NCBI GenBank assembly: GCA_018828145.1
Contig: JAHJWO010000055.1
Location: 1-64,000 of the forward strand
Source: Alphaproteobacteria bacterium
Lineage (GTDB): Bacteria > Pseudomonadota > Alphaproteobacteria > Rhizobiales > Devosiaceae
DNA: 64,000 nucleotides
Direction: 5' to 3'
The notes under the pieces are model-generated. The model searched no databases. It saw only the letters and a list, made by a program, of their open reading frames with translations, and was not told where the DNA came from. Positions 51,145 through 61,509 of the stretch are shown piece by piece. The stretch's first letter is position 1. Each line of letters starts with the position of its first letter. Both the position numbers and the translations under genes were made by a program.

Positions 51145-54100
51145 ATGTCCAACGATCCCTTCACCCTCGACCTGTTCAGCAACACCTCACTTTCGTCCGG
51201 GCTCGGCCTGGGCGTTACCGCCTTCGGCAGCCTCTTCGACGACGACCGCGTCACCGAGGAGGCGCCGAACAGAGAAGGTGCCGCCGCACCGGCGCCAACG
51301 TCACCGAATGGTCCTTCGACCCCTTCAACATCGCGCCCGACACCAGACGCCACGCCTCGCGGCCAGACCTTCTTTCTCGAAGGCAATCGCGGCCTGGCCA
51401 AAGGCTGGAAGCAGCGCGCGCGCGATAATCTCGAGGCCCTCCAGCTCGCCGCGAAGATCGAGACCGAAAACCGCCCGGCCACGCCCGAGGAACAGGCCCG
51501 CCTCATCCGCTTCACCGGTTTCGGGGCCTCGGACCTTGCCAATGCCGTGTTCCGGCGTCCGGGCGAGACGGCATTCCGGGACGGCTGGGACGAGATCGGC
51601 GCCGACCTCGAGGATGCAGTGTCCAGCCAGGATTATGCCTCGCTGACGCGTTGCACCCAGTACGCCCATTTCACGCCCGAATTCATCGTCCGGGCGATGT
51701 GGTCCGGCCTCATGCGGCTCGGTTGGCGTGGGGGCAGGGTGCTCGAACCCGGCATTGGCACGGGCATTTTCCTCGCGCTGATGCCGCTGGAATTGCGCGA
51801 CCAGGTGCATGTCACCGGCATCGAGATCGATCCCGTCACCGCGCGCATTGCCCGGCTACTGCAGCCGCAGGCGCGCATCATCAATGCCGACTTCGCCCGC
51901 GCCGAGCTGCCTGCCAGCTTCGATCTCGTCATCGGCAACCCGCCATTCTCGGATCGAACGGTGCACTCTGATCGCGCTTATCGCTCGATGGGACTGCGAT
52001 TGCATGACTATTTCATCGCCCATTCGATCGATCTGCTGAAGTCAGGTGGCCTCGCGGCCTTCGTGACGAGCGCGGGCACCATGGACAAGGCGGATGCATC
52101 GGCGCGCGCGCATATCGCCAGGTCCGCCGATCTCGTCGCCGCCATCCGTTTGCCCGAGGGCAGCTTCCGCGCGGATGCCGGCACAGACGTCGTGGTCGAC
52201 ATTCTCTTTTTCCGGAAGCGTCGGACCGGAGAGGTCGCGAGCGATATGGCCTGGATCGATGTCGATGAAGTCCGCCCGGCCAACGGCGACGACGGCTCGA
52301 TCCGCGTGAACCGTTGGTTCGCGCGCCACCCGGATCTTGTACTTGGCGCGCATGCCATCACGTCGGGCCCATTCGGTGAGACCTACACCTGCCTGCCGCG
52401 GCCTGGTGTTGACCTCGAAGACGCCCTTCCGGTGGCGATCTCCCATCTGCCGGAGACCATCTATGACGGCGAGCCCGATGCGATTGACCTCGACGCCGAT
52501 CACGGCGCGCCCGTTGAAGACGGCGGAGACCCGAGCCCGGCCACCCGCGAAGGCAGCTACTTCATGGCCTCAAACACGGCGCTGATGCAGATGGTGGACG
52601 GGGTTCTCGTGACCATTGCTGTGCGCAAGGGGCGCAGCGCCGACGGCGTGCCCGACAAACATGCCCGCATCATCCGCAAACTGATCCCCATTCGTGACGC
52701 GGTGCGCGAGGTGCTCAAGGCCCAAGAGCTCGACCGGTCGTGGAAGCCGGCACAGGTCAAGCTGCGCATCGCCTGGTCCAATTTCGTGCGCGCCTTCGGG
52801 CCGATCAACACCACCGTGGTGTCGACGAGCGAAGATCCCGAGACCGGCGAGGTTCGCGAGATGCATCGCCGGCCGAACCTGCAACCATTCCTCGATGACC
52901 CCGATTGCTGGCTGGTCGCCTCCATCGAGGACTACGACCTCGAAACCGATACCGCGCGGCCAGGCCCGATTTTCACCGAGCGGGTGATCGCGCCACCCTC
53001 GGCGCCTATCATCACGTCGGCCGCTGATGCCTTGGCCGTGGTGCTGAACGAACGCGGCCAGGCCGACGTCGATCACATCGCCGGGCTGCTGCAAATGGAT
53101 GCCGATGCTGTTATCGCCGAACTGGGCGAGGCCATCTATCGCGACCCCGAAACCGGGGCGTGGCAGACGGCCGATGCGTACCTCTCCGGTCAGGTCCGCG
53201 ACAAGCTCAAAGCTGCCGAGGCCGCCGCGACCCTCGATCCCGTCTTCGAACGCAACGTCCGCGCGCTTGTCGATGTTCAGCCCGCCGATCTTGGTCCGTC
53301 CGACATTACCGCGCGTCTCGGCGCACCCTGGATTCCGGCGGTCGACGTCGTCGCCTTCGTCAAGGAGGCCATGGGCGCCGACATCAAGATCCGTCACATG
53401 CCGGAACTGGCATCATGGACAGTGCAGGCCCGCCAGCTTGGCTATATGGCGGCCGGCACATCGGAATGGGGCACCGGACGCCGCCATGCCGGCGAGCTCA
53501 TCGCCGACGCGCTCAACAGCCGGGTGCCGCAGATCTTCGACACCATCAAAGACGGCGACAGCGAGAAGCGCGTGCTCAACGTCGTCGATACCGAAGCCGC
53601 AAAGGAGAAGCTGACCAAGATCAAAACGGCGTTCCAGACATGGATCTGGTCCGACCCTGATCGAACGGATCGCTTGGCGCGGGTCTACAATGACCGCTTC
53701 AACAATATAGCGCCCCGAAGCTTCAATGGTGACCACCTCCAGCTTCCGGGCGCCTCAGGCGCCTTTTCTCTTTATCGGCACCAGAAGCGCGGCATCTGGC
53801 GCATCATCTCGGCGGGCTCGACTTACCTCGCCCATGCCGTGGGCGCGGGCAAGACCATGACCATGGCCGCCGCGGTCATAGAACAGAAGCGTCTCGGTCT
53901 CATCGCCAAGGCCATGCTGGTCGTGCCCGGACACTGCCTGGCGCAGTCGGCGCGCGAGTTCCTGGCGCTCTATCCGACCGCACGCATCTTGGTCGCCGAC
54001 GAGACCAATTTCACCAAGGAGAAGCGCCACCGCTTCCTGTCGCGCGCGGCGACCGCGACGTGGGATGCTATCATCATCACGCACTCGGCCTTCCGCTTCA

Positions 54101-56256
54101 TCAGCGTACCCTCGGCCTTCGAGCAGCAGATGATCCAGGATGAGCTCGAGCTCTACGAGACCCTGCTCACCAAGGTGGAGAGCGATGACCGTGTCTCGCG
54201 CAAACGCCTCGAGCGCCTGAAGGAGGGCCTCAAGGATCGCCTGGAGTTGCTTGCGACGCGCAAGGACGATCTGCTCACCATCTCGGAAATCGGCATCGAC
54301 CAGATCATCGTCGACGAGGCGCAGGAGTTCAGAAAACTCTCCTTCGCCACCAACATGGCGACGCTCAAGGGCATCGACCCCAACGGCTCGCAGCGCGCCT
54401 GGGACCTCTATGTGAAATCCCGCTTCGTCGAGACGAAGAATCCAGGCCGGGCGCTCGTGCTCGCCTCCGGCACGCCGATCACCAACACGCTGGGCGAAAT
54501 GTTCTCGGTGCAGCGCTATCTCGGCTACGCAGCGCTGCTTGAGCGTGGCCTGCACGAGTTCGATGCCTGGGCCTCGACCTTCGGCGATGTCACCACCGAG
54601 CTCGAGTTGCAGCCCAACGGCAAATACAAGCCGGTCACGCGCTTCGCCACCTTCGTCAACGTTCCCGAGCTTATCGCCATGTTCCGCTCATTCGCGGACG
54701 TGGTCATGCCCGAGGATCTGCGCGATTACGTCAAGATCCCAACTCTCTCCACCGGGGCGCGCCAGATCAGGACCTCAAAGCCGTCGGCCGCCTTCAAGCG
54801 CTATCAGGTCCTGCTCGATGCCCGCATCAAGGCGATCGAGCAGCGCGAGGGGCCGCCCGAGCCTGGCGACGACATCCTGCTGTCGGTCATTACCGATGGC
54901 CGCCATGCGGCGATCGACTTGCGCCTCGTGGATGCCGACAATGACAATGAGGCGGACAACAAGCTCAACGACCTCGTTTCCAATGCTTTCCTCATCTGGC
55001 AGGAAACCGCCGGCAACGACTATGTCCGTCCCGACGGCAAGCCCTTCGAGCTGCCGGGCGCCGCGCAGATGATCTTCTCCGATCTCGGCACCATCAACGT
55101 CGAGAAGACACGGGGCTTCTCGGCCTATCGCTGGATTCGCGACGAGCTGGTGCGTCTCGGTGTGCCGACCTCCGAGATCGCCTTCATGCAGGATTTCAAG
55201 AAGTCCGACGCCAAGCAACGACTCTTCGGCGACGTCCGCGCCGGCAAGATCCGCTTCCTGATCGGCTCCTCCGATACCATGGGCACCGGCGTCAATGCGC
55301 AGTTGCGCCTCAAGGCCTTGCACCATCTTGATGTCCCCTGGTTGCCCTCCCAGATCGAGCAGCGCGAGGGCCGCATCCTGCGGCAGGGCAACCAGCACGA
55401 TGTCGTCGACATCTTCGCCTATGCCACCGAGGGGTCGATGGATGCCCAGATGTGGCAGAACAATGAGCGCAAGGCCCGTTTCATCGCGGCGGCGCTCTCA
55501 GGTGACACCTCGATCCGCCGGCTTGAAGACCTCGGCGAAGGCCAGGCGAACCAGTTCGCCATGGCCAAGGCCATCGCGTCTGGCGATCCGCGCCTGATGC
55601 AGAAAGCTGGTCTTGAAGCCGACATAGCCCGGCTCGAGCGCCTGCGCTTCGCCCATCAGGACGATCAGTTCGCGATTCGCCGCCAGATCCGGGATGCAGA
55701 GCGGGATATCGAGTATTCGACGCGTCGGATTGTCGAGGTCGGCAACGACCTCGCCCGTCTGGTTCCGACTGCCGGAAACGCCTTCGGTATGACGGTCGGC
55801 GAAGAGCGCCTCACTGAGCGCAAGCTCGCCGGCCGGGCGCTGATGAAGGAGATTCTGACCCTCGTGCAGCTTCAGCACGAGGACGAGACCATCATCGCCT
55901 CAATCGGCGGATTCGAGCTCGCATATTCCGGCCAGCGCTTCGGCCAGGACGGCTACAGCTACAGCACGGCGCTGCTGCGCACCGGAGCCGAGACTGAAAT
56001 CGAACTCCCGGTCACCAACACACCGCTCGGTGCAATCGCCCGGCTCGAGCATGTCCTTGTCGGCCTCGAGGAGGAGCGGGCACAATATCGGCGTCGCCTC
56101 TCTGACGCCGAGCAGCGCCTCGCCTCCTACCGAGTGCGCGAGGGCGGAGAATTCAGCTTCTCTGCCGAGTTGACCGACAAACGCCGGCAACTTGGTGAGA
56201 TCGAAAAATCGCTTGCCGAGGATATCGTCCCCGCCGGCACCCGCGCCGCAGCCTAG
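51145..56256 (+). CDS. giant N6-adenine methylase / SNF2-type helicase (DarB-like)
   Basis: A 1703-residue protein. The N-terminal methylase has GRVLEPGIGTGIFLAL (SAM motif) and catalytic NPPF (265-268). A helicase follows with Walker A GAGKT (900-904), the DEAQ box (1057-1060) and motif VI QREGRILRQGNQ (about 1406-1417). A helical C-terminal region extends to the end. Phage P1 DarB-type antirestriction proteins have the same build. It probably acts on entering DNA. The start MSNDPFTLDLFSNT was chosen; the frame is open upstream. Confidence 0.85.
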   Translation: MSNDPFTLDLFSNTSLSSGLGLGVTAFGSLFDDDRVTEEAPNREGAAAPAPTSPNGPSTPSTSRPTPDATPRGQTFFLEGNRGLAKGWKQRARDNLEALQLAAKIETENRPATPEEQARLIRFTGFGASDLANAVFRRPGETAFRDGWDEIGADLEDAVSSQDYASLTRCTQYAHFTPEFIVRAMWSGLMRLGWRGGRVLEPGIGTGIFLALMPLELRDQVHVTGIEIDPVTARIARLLQPQARIINADFARAELPASFDLVIGNPPFSDRTVHSDRAYRSMGLRLHDYFIAHSIDLLKSGGLAAFVTSAGTMDKADASARAHIARSADLVAAIRLPEGSFRADAGTDVVVDILFFRKRRTGEVASDMAWIDVDEVRPANGDDGSIRVNRWFARHPDLVLGAHAITSGPFGETYTCLPRPGVDLEDALPVAISHLPETIYDGEPDAIDLDADHGAPVEDGGDPSPATREGSYFMASNTALMQMVDGVLVTIAVRKGRSADGVPDKHARIIRKLIPIRDAVREVLKAQELDRSWKPAQVKLRIAWSNFVRAFGPINTTVVSTSEDPETGEVREMHRRPNLQPFLDDPDCWLVASIEDYDLETDTARPGPIFTERVIAPPSAPIITSAADALAVVLNERGQADVDHIAGLLQMDADAVIAELGEAIYRDPETGAWQTADAYLSGQVRDKLKAAEAAATLDPVFERNVRALVDVQPADLGPSDITARLGAPWIPAVDVVAFVKEAMGADIKIRHMPELASWTVQARQLGYMAAGTSEWGTGRRHAGELIADALNSRVPQIFDTIKDGDSEKRVLNVVDTEAAKEKLTKIKTAFQTWIWSDPDRTDRLARVYNDRFNNIAPRSFNGDHLQLPGASGAFSLYRHQKRGIWRIISAGSTYLAHAVGAGKTMTMAAAVIEQKRLGLIAKAMLVVPGHCLAQSAREFLALYPTARILVADETNFTKEKRHRFLSRAATATWDAIIITHSAFRFISVPSAFEQQMIQDELELYETLLTKVESDDRVSRKRLERLKEGLKDRLELLATRKDDLLTISEIGIDQIIVDEAQEFRKLSFATNMATLKGIDPNGSQRAWDLYVKSRFVETKNPGRALVLASGTPITNTLGEMFSVQRYLGYAALLERGLHEFDAWASTFGDVTTELELQPNGKYKPVTRFATFVNVPELIAMFRSFADVVMPEDLRDYVKIPTLSTGARQIRTSKPSAAFKRYQVLLDARIKAIEQREGPPEPGDDILLSVITDGRHAAIDLRLVDADNDNEADNKLNDLVSNAFLIWQETAGNDYVRPDGKPFELPGAAQMIFSDLGTINVEKTRGFSAYRWIRDELVRLGVPTSEIAFMQDFKKSDAKQRLFGDVRAGKIRFLIGSSDTMGTGVNAQLRLKALHHLDVPWLPSQIEQREGRILRQGNQHDVVDIFAYATEGSMDAQMWQNNERKARFIAAALSGDTSIRRLEDLGEGQANQFAMAKAIASGDPRLMQKAGLEADIARLERLRFAHQDDQFAIRRQIRDAERDIEYSTRRIVEVGNDLARLVPTAGNAFGMTVGEERLTERKLAGRALMKEILTLVQLQHEDETIIASIGGFELAYSGQRFGQDGYSYSTALLRTGAETEIELPVTNTPLGAIARLEHVLVGLEEERAQYRRRLSDAEQRLASYRVREGGEFSFSAELTDKRRQLGEIEKSLAEDIVPAGTRAAA

Positions 56257-56539
56257 CCAGAACTGCAACGCTCGGGAGGAGCAAAAAAGGGCGGAATGAG
56301 GAGGGGATAAGCCTGCTCGCAGATCGGGCGATCCGCCGGCGCTGACGCTCAATCGCTCCCTTGCGATCCCGGCCCGTCACCCTGCGCAGGGCTGAAGGCG
56401 CCCCGCTGGGCCAGCCGGGCAGGAATGCTCGGGCGCAATTGCACCGGTTCGCCCGCTCCGCGGGCCGGAGGGTGTCTTCGGGAAGAAGACGGACAAGGAC
56501 CGGCAAAGGCCGTGTCCGCAATCCTAAAGGAGCATCTCC
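56257..56539. other. 283-nt leader before parB
   Basis: GC-rich, no gene. A strong AAAGGAGCATCT Shine-Dalgarno lies at the end. GC-rich leaders of this sort recur before several genes of this backbone. Confidence 0.4.
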
Positions 56540-58210
56540 ATGGAACTGAAATTTGTCGATCCGCGCTCGCTCACGGACAATCCGGACAAGGCGCGCCGCT
56601 CCAGGTCCAGCCCGCAGGCCGACGCCCTGCTGCTGGCAACGATCAAGGCCGTAGGCATCGTGCAGCCGCCTGTCGTCACCGCAGAAACTGATGGCGGCAA
56701 CGGCTTCGTCATCGATGAGGGTCATCGCCGCGTGAAGCAGGCGATTGCCGCCGGGCTAGAGGAAATCGCCGTTCTGATCGTTCCGCGCGCCGAGGACGGT
56801 GGCGCCATGCGTTCGTTGGTTACAACGATCGCACACGAGCAACTCAATCCGGTCGATCAATGGCGCGCCATCGAGCGCCTCGTCTCGCTCGGCTGGACCG
56901 AGGAGGCGATTGGCATCGCGCTCGCCCAGTCGGTGCGCCAGATCAAGAAGCTCAGGCTACTGGCCAGTGTGCTGCCGGCGATGCTGGACCACATGGCCAA
57001 GGGCGACATGCCCGATGAGCGGCAGCTTCGCACGATCGCGGCGGCGTCGCTCGAGGATCAGAAGGAAGTCTGGAAGGCGCACAAGCCGTCCAAGGGCGAT
57101 CCGCAGGTCTCGTGGTGGAGTGTCGCCAATGGCCTCGCCAGGACCCGCATGTACGCGCGCGACGCCAGTTTTGGCGACGAGCTTGCCCAGGCCTACGGCA
57201 TCGCCTGGGTCGAGGACTTGTTCGCTCCCGCCGACCAGGACAGTCGCTATACCACCGATGTGGAAGCTTTCCTTGGCGCCCAACAGGAGTGGATGACCCA
57301 GAACCTGCCCAAGAAGGGCGTCATCACCGACGTCAACACCTATGGCGAGGTCAAGCTGCCGCCCAAGGCAGAACGCGTTTATGGGACGCCCAAAAAGTCG
57401 TACCACACCGCGATGTATCTTGACCGCGAGGGCAAGGTGAAGTCGGTCCACTTTCGCCTACCCGAGGCCAAGAAGAAAAGTGAGGGCTCCAACGACGCCG
57501 GCGGCGCGGACGAGACGATCGTCATCTCCAAGCCCCGTCCCGACGTCACGCGCAAGGGGGTCGAAATGATCGGCGACCTGCGCACGGACGCACTGCATGA
57601 AGCGCTGGCGCGGGCACCCATCGAGGACCACACCCTGCTCGCACTGCTCATTGTCGCCTTCGCGGGACAGAACGTGCGCGTCGACTCCGGCGCGGGCGGT
57701 GACTTCCGCTTTGGCGGACGCCTCGGCCGGCACGCGGCAACCCTCTTCGATGGGGAGGGCAAGCTCGCCCCTGACACCAATGCGCTGCGCGTCGCCGCCC
57801 GCGGCGTTCTGATCGACGTGCTCTCGTGCCGCGAGAACATCAGCAAGTCCGGCATCGTGGCGATCGCCGCTGGCTCGGCCATCGGCGCCAATGGCTTTCT
57901 GGCCAATATGGGCACAGAGGACTTCCTCTCCTGCCTGTCGCGTCCGGCGCTCGAGGCTTCGTGCAGCGATACGCCGGTGGTGCCGCGGGCGCGGGTCAAG
58001 GATACGCGGGATGCGCTCGCCGAACATTACAAGGAGGGTCATTTTGTCCATCCAGCCGCGCTATTTGCCCCCGACGCGACCAGCCTCGCGGAATGGCTCG
58101 CCAAGAACACCGTCACGGAAGTCGAGGATGACGATGTGACGGACGTCGATGAGATCGGCGGAGGTGCCGACGACGAATTCGAGGAGGGCTTCCGCGACGC
58201 CGCCGAGTAA
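56540..58210 (+). CDS. parB: ParB/RepB/Spo0J-family partition protein
   Basis: A 556-residue protein. The ParB/Srx-like N-terminus (residues 1-100: ELKFVDPRSLTDNPDKARRS, FVIDEGHRRVKQAIAAG) is followed by a HTH (WTEEAIGIALAQSVRQIKKL). A long C-terminal region follows with an acidic tail. It would bind a partition site and help keep the plasmid or element. No ParA lies in the window. The length exceeds typical ParB (about 300), as in plasmid-borne ParB-like proteins. Confidence 0.87.
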   Translation: MELKFVDPRSLTDNPDKARRSRSSPQADALLLATIKAVGIVQPPVVTAETDGGNGFVIDEGHRRVKQAIAAGLEEIAVLIVPRAEDGGAMRSLVTTIAHEQLNPVDQWRAIERLVSLGWTEEAIGIALAQSVRQIKKLRLLASVLPAMLDHMAKGDMPDERQLRTIAAASLEDQKEVWKAHKPSKGDPQVSWWSVANGLARTRMYARDASFGDELAQAYGIAWVEDLFAPADQDSRYTTDVEAFLGAQQEWMTQNLPKKGVITDVNTYGEVKLPPKAERVYGTPKKSYHTAMYLDREGKVKSVHFRLPEAKKKSEGSNDAGGADETIVISKPRPDVTRKGVEMIGDLRTDALHEALARAPIEDHTLLALLIVAFAGQNVRVDSGAGGDFRFGGRLGRHAATLFDGEGKLAPDTNALRVAARGVLIDVLSCRENISKSGIVAIAAGSAIGANGFLANMGTEDFLSCLSRPALEASCSDTPVVPRARVKDTRDALAEHYKEGHFVHPAALFAPDATSLAEWLAKNTVTEVEDDDVTDVDEIGGGADDEFEEGFRDAAE

Positions 58211-58243
58211 GGCCTTCGCGGTTCCATTCTTTCGATCGCTCTT

Positions 58244-58269
58244 CCGCCGCCGGGTCGACCCGGCGGCGG
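58244..58269. terminator. terminator hairpin after parB
   Basis: A perfect 26-nt palindrome (13-bp arms, CCGCCGCCGGGTC and its complement) is followed by TTTCGTCTTT. It lies 33 nt after the parB stop. Confidence 0.75.
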
Positions 58270-58472
58270 TTTCGTCTTTAGCACTTCATGGAGGGCGGCA
58301 TGTCCGCACACGCGATCTTCCAAACCGCACCCGTGGGGGCCTTGCCGCCATGTCTGACGGAAAGTCGTGGCAGCCTGGTGCCGACGCCGTCTAGGCAACT
58401 TCCAGTCTCGGCTCCATTTCACGCACCATGCCGGTCCGTTCAGTTCGCCCACTGGCGAGGGAGGGGGTCGCC

Positions 58473-58811
58473 GTGATCCCCGCACCAGAGCTGCGCCGCC
58501 AACTCTCCCGGATGCGGGAGGCACACCGGCAAACCCAGCGTCAGCTGGACATGGTGGACCGGCAGATCACATGCCGCATGACCGCGCTGATCCCCGGCCT
58601 GCTGCCCCGCCGGTCTCACTATCATCGGGGCAAGCCGGCTGACCCTGGGGCGTTTCTTGAGCGCTATCGGGCACAGGTCTCCGCCCTGACCACTGAACGC
58701 CAACCGGAGATCGAAGCCCTTTCGCTTAAACTGGCGTTACAGGAGCAGGCGATCGCCAACTTCATTGAGCGGCACGGTCATGAGGCCGGCCTCAGCGAAC
58801 AGGTCCCTTGA
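58473..58811 (+). CDS. small hypothetical protein with a coiled coil
   Basis: A 112-residue protein starting with GTG (VIPAPELRRQLSRMREAHRQ), with an AGGGAGGGG site 7 nt upstream. It is mostly helical and hydrophilic with heptad-like runs (MREAHRQTQRQLDMVDRQ). I do not recognise a family. It sits in the backbone after parB, with no clear partner. Confidence 0.5.
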   Translation: MIPAPELRRQLSRMREAHRQTQRQLDMVDRQITCRMTALIPGLLPRRSHYHRGKPADPGAFLERYRAQVSALTTERQPEIEALSLKLALQEQAIANFIERHGHEAGLSEQVP

Positions 58812-59271
58812 CGTATGCGATCGGGTCGGAAGCCGCCGAGGGTCGATGGCCCCTCGACTGATGCGGGGCATCTGGGCGACCAACACGTGGTGGTTGTCCC
58901 TACCGCAGACACATTGGAGCCTGGCGCGTGAATGTCAGTTGGTCATGACCGTCTGTCCTTCGGTTCCCATGTCGAAATTGAGGTCCCGTGCTGGTCCTCC
59001 CTCGGGCTTCATGCAGTCCTGAACCGGCGACCGTTCGCTTCAAGGCCGCGTACCGCGCCGCGCGGCGGCCGGCTCGAACCAATCTCGACATGGCAGGCCC
59101 GCGGCCCGCGCGAGGGCTGAAGGGCCCCTGCTTGGCTGCAAACCTTCCATGCTCGCCTCGGTCCGCCCGGACCCTGAAGCACCCGTCATTCCGCCGGTTC
59201 TGTTGGTCTGCGCCCGAGGGAGGGCCGGCACGGGGCCGGTCCGAGCTTCGGGAACCGAAAAGGAAAACGCC
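58812..59271. other. 460-nt stretch without a supported gene
   Basis: GC-rich leader of the next gene. A reading frame at 58765-59022 is open but not protein-like. No convincing promoter or RNA seen. Confidence 0.45.
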
Positions 59272-59859
59272 ATGACAGACAAACCTGCCAAATCCCGCCC
59301 CAACGCCCGCGTCGTTCCGCTCCGCAAAGCCACCACCCTGCAGATGGTCCGGCTTGCCTGCCCCGACTCCGGACAATGCGCTCTCATCTCGGAGAGTTTC
59401 GGGCTCCCGGTTCTCGATAGCGACGGCATCCGAGACCTCCACGAAAAGCTCATCATCGATACCGCTGCGGCGCTCGACGAGGGGCTTGGAGAACGCGCTA
59501 TGCAAATCCACATGCAGCGCATCGTTGGGGCATTCGTTGGTTCGGCCTATGGAGCCGGTCAGTTCTACAGCCGGGCTGTTTCCGAAGCGCGCGACGCCAC
59601 AGCCAAATCAGCCTGCGACGACCGAGACGAAGATGTCAGTGGGCCGGTTGGCTTTGGCAGCGCCGCGCAGCGCAAGCGGGAGTTCGCCGCAGATATGGCG
59701 CTCCAGGCTCACGCCTTGCGCATGGCTGCCGAGGGCACTATCGCAGCTTACGAGAAGATCGTTGGCGAGGCTTGGAAACCCTTCGAACGGGTCGTCGATA
59801 ACCCCGGCCAGTCCGTCGACCGCAAGGCGGCCGAGGTGCAGATGGCGGCCCTTGGGTGA
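59272..59859 (+). CDS. hypothetical backbone protein
   Basis: A 195-residue hydrophilic, mostly helical protein (VVPLRKATTLQMVRLACPDSGQ and IDTAAALDEGLGERAMQIHMQRIVGAF). No family recognised. GAAAAGGAAAA precedes the ATG. It lies just before the metal cargo; its transcript ends at the hairpin at 59870. Confidence 0.7.
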   Translation: MTDKPAKSRPNARVVPLRKATTLQMVRLACPDSGQCALISESFGLPVLDSDGIRDLHEKLIIDTAAALDEGLGERAMQIHMQRIVGAFVGSAYGAGQFYSRAVSEARDATAKSACDDRDEDVSGPVGFGSAAQRKREFAADMALQAHALRMAAEGTIAAYEKIVGEAWKPFERVVDNPGQSVDRKAAEVQMAALG

Positions 59860-59869
59860 CGGGCCCCTC

Positions 59870-59891
59870 GGGCGGAGCTTCGGCTTCGCCC
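59870..59891 (+). terminator. terminator hairpin with TTCG loop
   Basis: A 9-bp stem (GGGCGGAGC / GCTTCGCCC, with one G-T pair) closes a TTCG tetraloop, 11 nt after the stop of the preceding gene. No T-run follows. Confidence 0.6.
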
Positions 59892-60078
59892 ACTTATCGC
59901 ATCAGATCTTCCAAAAAGAAACTACGGTGGGCTGAGGGGCGACGGCAGTGCGCCGCTCCACAGCAGTCGGTCCGCAGGATCAGGTTATTCAGCGTGCTCG
60001 CCCTCCCGCCCCAGTCTTAGAACTGAAGGATTTCTAGGCTGAATGGTGGGGATGCGCGAAGCGTATCCCCGATCTCGA

Positions 60079-60525
60079 TTACTCGCTGGCGCCTTCGCCT
60101 TCGAGCCACTCGACCATTTCGGCGATCTCTGCCTCCTGGGCATCGATCACCTTCTGCGCCATTTCCCTCGCCCACTGGTTATCACCATGCTCCAGCTCGG
60201 CCTTGGCCATGTTGATGGCGCCCTGGTGGTGCGGGATCATCCCGCAGACGAAGGCCACGTCGATGTCTTCCACCATCATGCCGTCCATCATCTGCTTGTT
60301 AGTCACGTCCATGCCGGCCATCAGGTCGGTATGGGCCGCGTCCATCTCATGGGACATGTTCATGGCCATGTCGCCGACCATGCCCTCGGCGGTCTTGCAG
60401 ATTTCGGGCAGCTCGGCACCCGCCGCCGACATGTCATGGCCCGCCATGGCGTCCTGGGCGAAGGCAGAGCCGGAAGTGGCGATCAGGAAGGCGCCGGTCA
60501 GAAGGGTCGTCTTGAAGAGGTTCAT
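60079..60525 (-). CDS. DUF305 secreted protein (CopM-like)
   Basis: A 148-residue protein. A signal peptide (MNLFKTTLLTGAFLIATSGS) ends near AFA-QD. The mature protein is Met/His-rich (MAGHDMS, MNMSHEMDAAHTDLMAGMD). DUF305 core: VAFVCGMIPHHQGAINMAKAELEHGDNQ. The family includes periplasmic copper-binding CopM. AAGGAG lies upstream; the start at 60525 fits its spacing better than 60531. It follows the glutaredoxin-MauE gene (38 nt), probably in one operon. Confidence 0.87.
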   Translation of the reverse strand: MNLFKTTLLTGAFLIATSGSAFAQDAMAGHDMSAAGAELPEICKTAEGMVGDMAMNMSHEMDAAHTDLMAGMDVTNKQMMDGMMVEDIDVAFVCGMIPHHQGAINMAKAELEHGDNQWAREMAQKVIDAQEAEIAEMVEWLEGEGASE

Positions 60526-60562
60526 TATCATAGCTCCTTGGTTTGGCGTTCTTGTAGTTCGA

Positions 60563-61357
60563 TTACATTACGTGCCCGGAGGGGATAACCCCGAGAGCCG
60601 AAAGACCCATCCAGATCGCCATGGCGACCATCATCAGGTTCTCGGTAAGGGAGACAAACCCGAGCGGTACGTTGCTGGAACCGCCGACGCAGGCGCATTT
60701 GAGCTCACGTCTGTCTACGTAGACCGCCTTAAAGACAGAGACCGCGCCGATCGTCCCGATGAACAGCGCTATCGGAACCGACAACCAGGTTAGAGCCCCG
60801 GCGACCATCAGGATGCCGGCGGCGCCTTCGGCATACGGATAGACGTAGCTGTACGGAACCCAGCGCTTGGCTAGGAGGTCGTAGTTCAGGAACATGGTGG
60901 CGAAGCTCTCGACGTTCTGCAGCTTGAGCAGCGCCAGCACGACCATCGAAAAGCCGATGAACCACTCGGCGGCCCGCAGCGTGAACGGATTGCCCGTAAC
61001 GGCATAGCTGGCCGCCATGGCGGTCAACGCAGTCATGGCGAACAGCACCGCCACGGGCCGATACGTCGTTGCCTTGGGGTCTGCAACGGTCTTGCCCAGG
61101 AACCGGCGGGTGTCGTCATGACCGCCGACGCGCTGGCCGTCGACAAAGACCTGGGGCGTCGTCTTTACGCCGTACTTCTCCTTGAACGCGTCGGTCTCCT
61201 CGCGTGTGGTCAGTTGATGATCCTCGACCTCATAACCGGATCGCTTCAGCATGTCCTTGACCTTCAGGCCATAGGGGCAGGTGTGGTCCGGCATTACCAT
61301 GCGATAAATGACGGCCTTCTTCCTGGCCGACGTGGCGTCCAGTGCTATGGTGGACAT
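60563..61357 (-). CDS. glutaredoxin fused to MauE/DoxX-like membrane domain
   Basis: A 264-residue protein. Residues 1-85 are a glutaredoxin with CPYG (27-30) and the cis-proline loop KTTPQVFVDG. About four membrane helices follow (residues 100-264), including KCACVGGSSNVPLGFVSLTENLMM, the MauE/DoxX signature with a CAC pair. It would pass reducing power across the membrane to periplasmic metal or thiol targets. The CueR-like operator lies 43-63 nt upstream of its start. Confidence 0.85.
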   Translation of the reverse strand: MSTIALDATSARKKAVIYRMVMPDHTCPYGLKVKDMLKRSGYEVEDHQLTTREETDAFKEKYGVKTTPQVFVDGQRVGGHDDTRRFLGKTVADPKATTYRPVAVLFAMTALTAMAASYAVTGNPFTLRAAEWFIGFSMVVLALLKLQNVESFATMFLNYDLLAKRWVPYSYVYPYAEGAAGILMVAGALTWLSVPIALFIGTIGAVSVFKAVYVDRRELKCACVGGSSNVPLGFVSLTENLMMVAMAIWMGLSALGVIPSGHVM

Positions 61358-61399
61358 GGGACAGTCCCTTCTTTGAAACCAGTGATTTTCATCTTGTGC

Positions 61400-61420
61400 A
61401 CCTTACCATCATTGGAAGGT
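61400..61420 (-). promoter_or_regulatory. CueR/MerR-type operator
   Basis: Read toward the gene: ACCTTCC-N7-GTAAGGT, a dyad with one mismatch, overlapping TTGACC (61418-61423) as -35. This is the classic arrangement of copper-responsive CueR and related MerR-type promoters with a long spacer. The -10 is weak, as expected if an activator is needed. No MerR gene is in the window. Confidence 0.7.
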
Positions 61421-61509
61421 CAAGGCCCCTTATCCATGACTTACCATCGTGACGTGGATGCCTACGTCCGCAGGCTCGACGGTAACCTTCACGTCAGTAT
61501 ACATGGTCT

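Noticed and set aside
58765-59022. Possible small gene in the backbone gap
   Set aside because: No ribosome site, overlaps the preceding gene and has an unnatural composition.
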